A stretch of DNA of 12,112 nt from Methanobacteriaceae archaeon (lineage in GTDB: Archaea > Methanobacteriota > Methanobacteria > Methanobacteriales > Methanobacteriaceae): contig DAHVOW010000035.1 of assembly GCA_027318585.1 (NCBI GenBank), positions 1 to 12,112 of the forward strand, in the 5' to 3' direction. Position numbers and translations under genes: made by a program. The notes beneath the pieces were generated by a model that saw nothing but the letters and a program-made list of their open reading frames with translations, was not told the origin of the DNA and made no database searches. This document shows, in pieces, positions 6,508-12,112 of this stretch (its first letter is position 1; every line of letters starts with the position of its first letter).

Positions 6508-7380
6508 TCAAAAATCTAATTCAATTATTCCCTCGAAGACCATGGTGGCATCACCTTCCATAAAGGCTCCTAAATTACCATCCACCTGGTAGACACTGAT
6601 CTTCAGGTCACCGCCAGGAAGATGTACCAGGACTTCACTGTCCAGTTGTCCTAGCCGGTAGCCGGAAATGGCCACCGAAGTTGCACCGGTACCACAGGCC
6701 AGGGTGTAACCAGCTCCCCTTTCCCAGGTTATAATTTCTACTTCATTCGGACTTATAATACGCACGAAATGCACATTCACACGTTCCGGGAATGCCTCAT
6801 GGTTTTCCAGAAGTGGTCCTATTTCATCCAGAGACACATCATCCAAATCATCGGTGAATATCACAGCATGAGGATTACCCACATTAACCGCGGTTAGAGA
6901 AAATATTTTTTTATCTACATCCAGTTTATCATCCAGAAATTCCTTTTTATCGGTGATCATTGGGATATCATCGGCCAGGAAGCTGGATAGGCCCATATCC
7001 ACCTTAGTGGATATGACTTCACCATCTTCTACTTGTAGTGATAGGGTTTTAATTCCACCCAATGTTTCCACCTTAAAGTTTTCCTGTTCCAGAATATGGT
7101 TCTCGTATATGAACTTGGCGAAACAACGGATTCCATTTCCACACATCTCTGCTTCACTACCATCAGCGTTGAATATGCGAAATTTGATCTCTGCCACATC
7201 AGATGGTGATACGAAGATCACTCCATCAGCCCCTATAGAAAAACCTCTCTTGCAGAGCTGTTCTACCACGGATGGCTTTTTATCCTCGGGGATTACAGTC
7301 TCTTCTGATTCGTTGATGACCACGTAATCGTTACCCAAGCCATGCATCTTTGAAAAAAGAATGATGTTTTTGGTGGTCAT
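6508..7380 (-). CDS. dapF: Diaminopimelate epimerase DapF
   Basis: Cofactor-independent racemase converting LL- to meso-diaminopimelate, the step before LysA in lysine synthesis. It has 290 residues, a normal length. Both catalytic cysteines are in place: Cys80 in EMCGNGIRC (78-86) and Cys229 in ACGTGATS (228-235). Other family motifs are KMHGLGNDYVVI (11-22), GADGVIF (50-56), FNADGSEAEMCGN and VNVGNPHAV (165-173). The ATG overlaps the lysA stop (ATGA, 7380-7377), and a GGTGAGG site in the end of lysA (7395-7389) lies 8 bases upstream, so the two are translationally coupled. Lysine rather than diaminopimelate enters pseudomurein in this order, so the pathway here serves protein and cell wall through lysine. 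Confidence 0.97.
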   Translation of the reverse strand: MTTKNIILFSKMHGLGNDYVVINESEETVIPEDKKPSVVEQLCKRGFSIGADGVIFVSPSDVAEIKFRIFNADGSEAEMCGNGIRCFAKFIYENHILEQENFKVETLGGIKTLSLQVEDGEVISTKVDMGLSSFLADDIPMITDKKEFLDDKLDVDKKIFSLTAVNVGNPHAVIFTDDLDDVSLDEIGPLLENHEAFPERVNVHFVRIISPNEVEIITWERGAGYTLACGTGATSVAISGYRLGQLDSEVLVHLPGGDLKISVYQVDGNLGAFMEGDATMVFEGIIELDF

Positions 7381-8663
7381 TTAAGTAGCCTCACCGGTAG
7401 ATTTTGTTTGTATAAAAGGTCGGCAAAGGTTTCTCTTTCCCTTATAACATCCACTTCTTTATTTTTAACTAATACTTCGGCAGGCCGAGGCCGGCTATTG
7501 TACTGGCTGGCCATGGAAAATGCATAGGCACCGGCATTCATTATAGCCAGAACATCCCCTTCTTTAACTTCCGGCAACAACCGGTCCCTGGCGAACAGAT
7601 CTCCAGATTCACAAATGTTACCAGCCACATCCAGATTTTCCTTAGGTACAGCATCAGGCTTATCTACCACCAGAATATGGTGATAACTGCCGTACATGGT
7701 GGGCCGAAGTAAGGTGTTGAAACCAGCATCTACTCCCACAAACTTTCTGTAACTGTTTTTAACAGTGTTAACTCGTGTTAATAGATATGAAGCATCACCT
7801 ACCAAGTATCTGCCCGGTTCAATGCATAGTGTGGGATTATTCAATCCGTAATCGTAGATTTTATCCTTGAACAACCCAATAATTTCCCTGGCGAAGGTTT
7901 CAATCTCCAATAGAGGTTCATCTGGGGTGTAGGGAATTCCCAGACCACCACCAAAGTCGATGAATTCAAAGTTTACTCCGGTTTCACTATGAACCCGGCC
8001 TGCAACATCCATTAAGACTTCAACTGCCAGTTTAAATGGTTCAGGATCAAGTATTCCGCTACCAATATGGGTGTGGATACCCACCGGACGAAACCCTAAA
8101 TCCAGTGCCATATTGTAAACCTCAACCGCTTCTTGTTCCATTATCCCGAATTTTGATAGTTCTCCTCCGGTAATACAATGGTCGTGGTGACCGGCTCCCA
8201 CCATGGGATTTACCCGGAAAGATATTTTAAGTCCATCACTTCCAGGAAGCTCTGCTAATCTCTGCAGCTGGGAGATACTGTCCACATTAATTCTAACTCC
8301 AGAATTTAAAGCAAACTCCAATTCATGGGTGGTAACATTATTTCCAGTGTAGAGTATTCTTTCCGGTTCAAATCCAGCAAGAAGTGCCGTGTAAATTTCT
8401 CCGGTTGACACGGCGTCTATACCACTACCTTCTTCTTCTAAAATTCGCATAACTGCCAGGTTGGTGTTGGCCTTTGCAGCGTAGAATATCTGGAATTTTT
8501 TATACTCCTGGGAAAATGCCTGGTATACGCGTCGGTAGTTATCCCTCACCCTCAACTCATCCACTGCATATAAGGGTGTACCATATTCCTGGGCCAGATC
8601 CAGAGCATCTGCTCCGCCAATGGCCAAATGTCCTTTATCATTGGTTTGATAGTGCAGGTTCAT
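7377..8663 (-). CDS. lysA: Diaminopimelate decarboxylase LysA
   Basis: PLP-dependent, fold-type III decarboxylase making L-lysine from meso-diaminopimelate. The product is 428 residues. The PLP lysine is Lys64 in FYAAKANTN (60-68). HTHIGSG (197-203), FGGGLGIPY (237-245), EPGRYLVGD (282-290), the CESGD motif with Cys351 supplied to the partner subunit, and GAYAFSMASQYN (378-389) with Tyr380 complete the active site. The ATG at 8663 is chosen because GGAGG (8675-8671 on the minus strand) lies 7 bases upstream; an in-frame ATG at 8708 would add 15 residues without homology and would lie close to the predicted promoter. dapF follows with a four-base overlap. The 178 bases upstream hold a TATA box and a perfect inverted repeat. 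Confidence 0.97.
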   Translation of the reverse strand: MNLHYQTNDKGHLAIGGADALDLAQEYGTPLYAVDELRVRDNYRRVYQAFSQEYKKFQIFYAAKANTNLAVMRILEEEGSGIDAVSTGEIYTALLAGFEPERILYTGNNVTTHELEFALNSGVRINVDSISQLQRLAELPGSDGLKISFRVNPMVGAGHHDHCITGGELSKFGIMEQEAVEVYNMALDLGFRPVGIHTHIGSGILDPEPFKLAVEVLMDVAGRVHSETGVNFEFIDFGGGLGIPYTPDEPLLEIETFAREIIGLFKDKIYDYGLNNPTLCIEPGRYLVGDASYLLTRVNTVKNSYRKFVGVDAGFNTLLRPTMYGSYHHILVVDKPDAVPKENLDVAGNICESGDLFARDRLLPEVKEGDVLAIMNAGAYAFSMASQYNSRPRPAEVLVKNKEVDVIRERETFADLLYKQNLPVRLLK

Positions 8664-8710
8664 GATAAATCCTCCAAATGAAGATAAATAATGTAGTAGA
8701 TTTATCACTA

Positions 8711-8725
8711 TTTTAATATAAAAAG
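8711..8725 (-). promoter_or_regulatory. Putative TATA box of lysA-dapF
   Basis: On the minus strand this reads CTTTTTATATTAAAA. With normal archaeal spacing transcription starts near 8691, giving a leader of about 28 bases with the GGAGG site. The box, leader and ribosome binding site agree with each other. Confidence 0.55.
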
Positions 8726-8752
8726 ATGGGGGTAACCGTGCTGAAATAAATA

Positions 8753-8775
8753 TCCTATACTAAGGGAGTATAGGA
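8753..8775. promoter_or_regulatory. Perfect 9-bp inverted repeat upstream of lysA
   Basis: TCCTATACT (8753-8761), AAGGG, AGTATAGGA (8767-8775). It lies about 30 bases upstream of the lysA TATA box and 67 bases beyond the argD stop. It is not followed by a long T run on either strand at terminator spacing, so an operator or activator site for lysA seems as likely as a terminator hairpin. Confidence 0.5.
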
Positions 8776-8814
8776 GAATTTTTTAAAATAAACTTAGAAG
8801 GAGGGCATTAAAAT

Positions 8815-8821
8815 AAAAAAA
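8815..8821 (-). terminator. T7 tract after argD
   Basis: Seven T on the minus strand, 21-27 bases after the argD stop codon, followed by ATTTTAAT. It is typical of archaeal oligo-T terminators and separates argD from lysA transcription. Confidence 0.5.
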
Positions 8822-8841
8822 TAGGGAAATTATAGCCTTAG

Positions 8842-10020
8842 TTAATCCGATATACGGGATAGAATCTCATCTAGAATGCTTATGACAGTGTCAATTTCTT
8901 CCTTAGTGATCACCAATGGGGGAACGAATCTTAACACCACATCGGCGGCACAATTTACCAGCACCCCTTTCTCACGCATCTCATTGACGATGCTAGCGCA
9001 GGGGATACTTAATTCCATTCCCAGCATCAACCCCAGGCCTCGCACATCTTCCACGATACCATGTTCTTCTTTCAACTGGTAGAGGCCGTCATGAAAATAT
9101 TTACCTTTTTCTCTTGATTTTCGAAGCAGTCCTTCGTATTCAATGGTTTCTATAGAGGCTAATGCTGCAGCACACGCAAGTGGGCCCCCTCCAAAAGTAG
9201 CAGCGTGGTCTCCTGGTTGAAATGCACTCCCAACATCGTCACTGGCCAGCACCGCACCCATGGGGAATCCCCCCGCGATAGCTTTAGCTAGGGTGGTGAT
9301 GTCTGGAGTCACCTTAAAGGTTTGGCTGGCGAACATCTCACCGGTACGTCCGAAACCGGTTTGAACTTCATCAAATATGAGAAGCACACCCTTCTCATGG
9401 CATAACTTTTTCAAACCTTCTAGATAACCATTAGGTGGTACTATAACTCCGCCTTCTCCCTGAACCGGTTCCACCATAACCGCAGCAGTGTCGGAAGTGA
9501 TGGCCTCGGCTACAGCATTCACATCAGCGAAGGGCACATATTTAAATCCCGGTGTAAGAGGCCCGAATCCTTTCTGATACTTCTCCTGACCAGTGGCAGT
9601 GATGGTGGTAATGGTGCGTCCGTGAAAACTGTTTTTCATGGTTATTATCTCACCCTTTCCAGTATACTTACGGGCCAGCTTTATGGCACCTTCGTTGGCC
9701 TCAGCTCCACTATTACAGAAAAAAGCCTTGGCATGGGGTGAATTTTGAGCTAAACACCGTGCAAGTTTCACCTGCTCCTCAGTATAATAGAGATTAGAAG
9801 TGTGTATTAAATTCCGGACCTGGTTATTAATAGCTTCCACCAGGCGGGGATGAGCATGACCCAGGTTATTCACAGCAATACCGGCAACGCAGTCAATGTA
9901 CGAACGACCTTCAACATCCCAGACTATGGCTCCTCTACCTTTTTTTAAGGCGATTGGTTGTCTTCCGTAGGTCTGCATCACGTATTCTTTATCCAGACCC
10001 ATGATTTCACTAGTGTTCAT
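8842..10020 (-). CDS. argD: Acetylornithine aminotransferase ArgD
   Basis: PLP-dependent class III aminotransferase that converts N-acetylglutamate semialdehyde to N-acetylornithine in arginine synthesis. Its 392 residues are the usual length. The PLP lysine is Lys246 in TLAKAIAGG (243-251). FCNSGAEANEGAIKLAR (101-117), SFHGRT (131-136), EPVQGEGG (184-191), the cofactor aspartate in FDEVQTGFGRTG (216-227) and HAATFGGGP (272-280) are all intact. GAGGTG at 10031-10026 lies five bases before the ATG. A TATA-like GTTTAAAAG (about 10066-10058 on the minus strand) implies a short leader. Related members also transaminate ornithine, succinyl-diaminopimelate or gamma-aminobutyrate; ArgD is the likeliest, and the lysA-dapF neighbourhood leaves open some dual use in lysine synthesis. 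A T-tract terminator follows. Confidence 0.93.
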   Translation of the reverse strand: MNTSEIMGLDKEYVMQTYGRQPIALKKGRGAIVWDVEGRSYIDCVAGIAVNNLGHAHPRLVEAINNQVRNLIHTSNLYYTEEQVKLARCLAQNSPHAKAFFCNSGAEANEGAIKLARKYTGKGEIITMKNSFHGRTITTITATGQEKYQKGFGPLTPGFKYVPFADVNAVAEAITSDTAAVMVEPVQGEGGVIVPPNGYLEGLKKLCHEKGVLLIFDEVQTGFGRTGEMFASQTFKVTPDITTLAKAIAGGFPMGAVLASDDVGSAFQPGDHAATFGGGPLACAAALASIETIEYEGLLRKSREKGKYFHDGLYQLKEEHGIVEDVRGLGLMLGMELSIPCASIVNEMREKGVLVNCAADVVLRFVPPLVITKEEIDTVISILDEILSRISD

Positions 10021-10130
10021 TTCTTCACCTCAAATTAAATCTAATTCTCTATTCTTACTTTTAAACCCTGTCTTTATTAATATTTTAACCCGGGCATAAA
10101 TACTCCTTTCTAAAATCAATTTAACTCGCC

Positions 10131-10511
10131 ATGCTCAGGGAACCATTTAAATACTGGCGAAACCCATGGATGGCCATGGACCCTAAAGAACTGATCATCT
10201 ACGCGGGAGTGGCTTTTTTACTGATAATGGGAATATACAGTGCCTTCACTGGACTCTTCTCCCAGGGATTAACTTGGGTTATAATAGCTATCTTCTTTTT
10301 AGCCATTTTCAAACAATTGGGAAAACCAATTAAAGGCTATAAACAACGTAAGATCATCATCATGGTCTGTGCGTTGGCTCTTTTTGGTCTAGGGCTATAT
10401 ACACTTCTACAGGGATTAATTTTATCTGGAGCATCCTGGTTGGTAGCAGGCGTTCTGGCTTTACTTATAACCTTCATGTTGAAGGGCCCCCAGGATTATA
10501 AAGAACTATAA
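10131..10511 (+). CDS. Four-helix membrane protein with internal duplication
   Basis: I do not recognise a named family. The 126-residue product has four hydrophobic segments (about 21-40, 46-62, 75-98 and 102-117) with a basic loop (64-74) between the second and third. The two halves are repeats at a constant offset of 54 residues without gaps: Gly34/Gly88, Tyr36/Tyr90, Gly41-Leu42/Gly95-Leu96, Gly46/Gly100 and Trp49/Trp103 coincide. The start is uncertain. No ribosome binding site precedes the ATG at 10131, but CATAAATA at 10095-10102 would start transcription close to it, giving a nearly leaderless mRNA. In-frame ATGs at 10170 and 10176 would remove 13 or 15 polar residues and could be served in the same way by TTTAAATA at 10146-10153. 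It is divergent from argD, with about 110 bases between. Confidence 0.8.
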   Translation: MLREPFKYWRNPWMAMDPKELIIYAGVAFLLIMGIYSAFTGLFSQGLTWVIIAIFFLAIFKQLGKPIKGYKQRKIIIMVCALALFGLGLYTLLQGLILSGASWLVAGVLALLITFMLKGPQDYKEL

Positions 10512-10657
10512 GCATCATTATGCAATTCAAATCTATGATTATTAAACTATCTATTCTTAATTAGCCAATAATAACCCAGGTATCCTATCCTTAGCATCAT
10601 AAGTATGCGCAGGAATCTTTATTACATCGGGACATAAATTTAAAATCGGTGAATATA

Positions 10658-11083
10658 ATGAAAAAAGCAAGGATTGAAACTGATAAAGGAGATATAGAAC
10701 TAACTCTTTTTGAGAAAGAAGCACCAAAAACCGTGGATAACTTTGAAAAACTAGCTAAATCAGGTTACTATGATGGTCTAACCTTTCACCGGGTTATCCC
10801 CAACTTCGTCATCCAGGGCGGTTGTCCCAAGGGTGATGGAACTGGTGGGCCCGGTTATACTATTAAATGTGAAATAAACCCACATAAACATGGTGCCGGG
10901 GCTTTATCCATGGCCCATGCCGGTAAAGACACTGGGGGCAGCCAGTTTTTCATCACCCACAGTCCACAACCCCACTTAGACGGTGTTCACACCGTATTTG
11001 GCAAAGTGGTGAAGGGTATGGATGTGGTTAATGCCATCAAAGCCGGCGATGTAATGCGTAAGGTCATCGTGTTCGATGAATAA
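10658..11083 (+). CDS. Cyclophilin-type peptidyl-prolyl cis-trans isomerase
   Basis: Cytoplasmic prolyl isomerase that assists protein folding; no signal peptide is visible. The product is 141 residues, a compact single-domain bacterial/archaeal form. The active-site Arg is in FHRVIPNFVIQGG (43-55), with the following Phe and Gln, and the substrate pocket GSQFFITHSPQPHLDG spans 94-109. The residue equivalent to Trp121 of human cyclophilin A is His106, so cyclosporin binding should be weak; this is inferred from the alignment. The ATG at 10658 is chosen because GGTGA (10648-10652) lies five bases upstream; a GTG at 10649 lies inside that site. The gene appears monocistronic: 146 bases separate it from the membrane protein gene and a T-tract follows. 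Confidence 0.95.
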   Translation: MKKARIETDKGDIELTLFEKEAPKTVDNFEKLAKSGYYDGLTFHRVIPNFVIQGGCPKGDGTGGPGYTIKCEINPHKHGAGALSMAHAGKDTGGSQFFITHSPQPHLDGVHTVFGKVVKGMDVVNAIKAGDVMRKVIVFDE

Positions 11084-11118
11084 ATTGATCTTGGCAGTGT
11101 AACGTTCGAGTAAAAATA

Positions 11119-11130
11119 TTTTCTTTTTTT
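11119..11130 (+). terminator. T-tract terminator after the cyclophilin gene
   Basis: TTTTC followed by seven T (11124-11130), about 40 bases after the stop codon, with no strong stem. It lies in a convergent gap with the GAF-domain gene. Confidence 0.5.
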
Positions 11131-11193
11131 ATATAGTTTTCTAATTTATGGTTCTTCTTTCTAAAATAAGACATCATTCAAATATATAGTAAT

Positions 11194-11745
11194 TTAAAGC
11201 AATTTTTTAAGAACCAAGGCGTATATCTCTGCTACCTGCGCTGCAATCAGTAACTGTGACTCATTGTAATCCTCTTCCGAGTTACCCAGAACTATCTGGC
11301 CCAGCACTTCCTTCCCTTCTAAAACTGGAACCGATAGGAATCGAGCCACCGGCTCATGTCGTGGTGGCAGACCATGGGCCGCCGGGTGATGGGCCGTATC
11401 ATTAGTGTAAATGGGCTGGCCAGTGTCCAGGGAATAACCCAGAAGACCACCATAACTTCCATCCTTCAATACTTTAAATCTGGCTTCTCCCATTTCTTCA
11501 TACATTTGACAGGAGTCTGTTAAATGTGAAAAACTAATTCCCACACTGTCACCATTTTGTGGGTCCACGTAGGCCATGTAACCATGGGGGCTGCAGGTTA
11601 ACTGGGTAACCACCTCCAGGAACAGATCTGAAACTTCCTTTAATGAGGAATCAGGACTTAAATCTTTAACCCGACTTTTTAAGTAATCCAGTTTCTCCTG
11701 AACCTCAATTTCTACATGTTTTTCTTTTTGAATCCTTCCTTTCAT
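11194..11745 (-). CDS. GAF-domain protein
   Basis: 183-residue cytoplasmic protein made of one GAF domain (about 34-181) after a short charged helical lead (1-30). The GAF signatures are LLGYSLDTGQPIYTND (101-116), HPAAHGLPPRHEPVARFLSVPV (120-141) and GQIVLGN (149-155), as in the sensor modules of archaeal and bacterial signalling proteins. The ligand cannot be told; the two cysteines (51 and 79) and the His-rich loop 119-130 are possible ligands. No kinase, GGDEF or DNA-binding domain is attached, so it acts through a partner, as a stand-alone sensor, or is a fragment of a larger sensor. The upstream frame is open for only about a dozen codons to a stop at 11779-11781 and has no start codon. 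No clear ribosome binding site is seen; a leaderless start from the TATA-like AT run near 11767-11778 is possible. Confidence 0.82.
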   Translation of the reverse strand: MKGRIQKEKHVEIEVQEKLDYLKSRVKDLSPDSSLKEVSDLFLEVVTQLTCSPHGYMAYVDPQNGDSVGISFSHLTDSCQMYEEMGEARFKVLKDGSYGGLLGYSLDTGQPIYTNDTAHHPAAHGLPPRHEPVARFLSVPVLEGKEVLGQIVLGNSEEDYNESQLLIAAQVAEIYALVLKKLL

Positions 11746-11806
11746 GTCTGGATCGTCCCGGTTATTATTTAATTTCTTTTAGGGTGGATTGATAATTAAT
11801 GTTTAT

Positions 11807-12112
11807 TCACTGGAACCGATTAGCTTCGATGAAGATCAGTTCCTTCGAGCCGATGCTCAGGCGATCGCCGGTCTTGACGGTATGGAAATTCCAGTTCTGG
11901 TGGTAGTGGCCCTTCAGCGATTTGACGGCATTGGCGGTACAGTAGACGGGCGTGTCCGGGATGAGTTTCATCAGTTCCGGCAGGGCGCCGCTGTGGTCGC
12001 TCTCGGCATGGTTGGCGATGACGTAGTCGATCTTTTGCAGGTCGATTTCCTTTTTCAGGTTCTCGACGAATTCCGCGGCAAACGGTTTCCAGACGGTATC
12101 GATCAGCACCGT
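11807..12112 (-). CDS. Flavodiiron protein (FprA/NorV type), fragment of the N-terminal diiron domain
   Basis: The frame is open from the right edge and encodes about 101 residues matching the start of the metallo-beta-lactamase-like diiron domain of flavodiiron proteins, which reduce O2 or NO with electrons from rubredoxin or F420H2. TVLIDTVWKPF, DYVIANHAESDHSGALPELM (the H-x-E-x-D-H metal motif), TPVYCTANAVKSLKGHY and KTGDRLSIGSKELIFIEA follow the family closely and resemble bacterial proteins such as NorV. Similarity stops at GAA-GCT (about 11822-11827); the next codons, NRFQ and stop, are unrelated, so the remaining metal ligands and the flavodoxin domain are missing. GC by hand count is roughly the mid-fifties percent, against about 38-40 in flanking DNA. 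It is either a transferred, truncated fragment or a wrongly joined contig end; it should not be functional as it stands. Confidence 0.8.
   Translation of the reverse strand, partial: TVLIDTVWKPFAAEFVENLKKEIDLQKIDYVIANHAESDHSGALPELMKLIPDTPVYCTANAVKSLKGHYHQNWNFHTVKTGDRLSIGSKELIFIEANRFQ

Noticed and set aside
6953..7327. 124-codon open frame on the + strand inside dapF
   Set aside because: Antisense shadow of a gene with both catalytic cysteines and all motifs intact; no initiation signals.
8664..8708. N-terminal extension of LysA from an upstream ATG at 8708
   Set aside because: The extra 15 residues are unlike LysA N-termini, and the GGAGG site is correctly spaced only for the ATG at 8663.

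Overview
The window looks like chromosomal DNA of a hydrogenotrophic methanogen of the order Methanobacteriales, most probably Methanobacterium. The basis is a small subunit of the archaeal family D DNA polymerase, anaerobic (cbi-type) cobalamin genes, a UPF0147 protein, T-tract terminators, TATA boxes and GGAGG/GGTGATC ribosome binding sites, at moderate to low GC. The genus is an inference from gene content and order remembered from Methanothermobacter; no search was run.

Layout, left to right. The 3' part of cbiB (cobD) enters at the left edge, followed by cbiG and a UPF0147 gene, all on the + strand. On the - strand lie polB (PolD small subunit) and, downstream of it, a fuculose-phosphate-type class II aldolase. 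A + strand pair follows: an unrecognised membrane-anchored protein, then cbiH/cobJ carrying a C-terminal cysteine-rich domain. It converges on a - strand amino-acid block, argD, lysA and dapF (lysA and dapF overlap by ATGA). Two + strand genes come next, a four-helix membrane protein with an internal duplication and a cyclophilin. A - strand GAF-domain protein faces the cyclophilin. The last ~290 bases hold part of a flavodiiron protein whose composition is quite unlike the rest.

The genes are mainly housekeeping. CbiG, CbiH and CbiB serve corrin ring synthesis and side-chain attachment, which methanogens need for corrinoid methyltransferases. ArgD, LysA and DapF serve arginine and lysine synthesis; lysine is also a pseudomurein component in this order. 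The aldolase is of the type linked to lactaldehyde and triose metabolism in methanogens.

I see no CRISPR array, tRNA, rRNA, insertion sequence or defence system, and no convincing new multi-gene system. The points that deserve attention are the sharp break near 11,820, where archaeal DNA changes to GC-rich, bacterial-looking flavodiiron sequence that stops mid-domain; the missing expected motif at the left end of cbiB; the Cys-rich fusion in CbiH; a perfect 9-bp inverted repeat upstream of lysA; tandem 20-bp repeats upstream of cbiG; and two unrecognised membrane proteins. No stretch longer than 300 bases lacks a gene; the largest gap (580-821) holds only AT-rich repeats and putative promoter elements.
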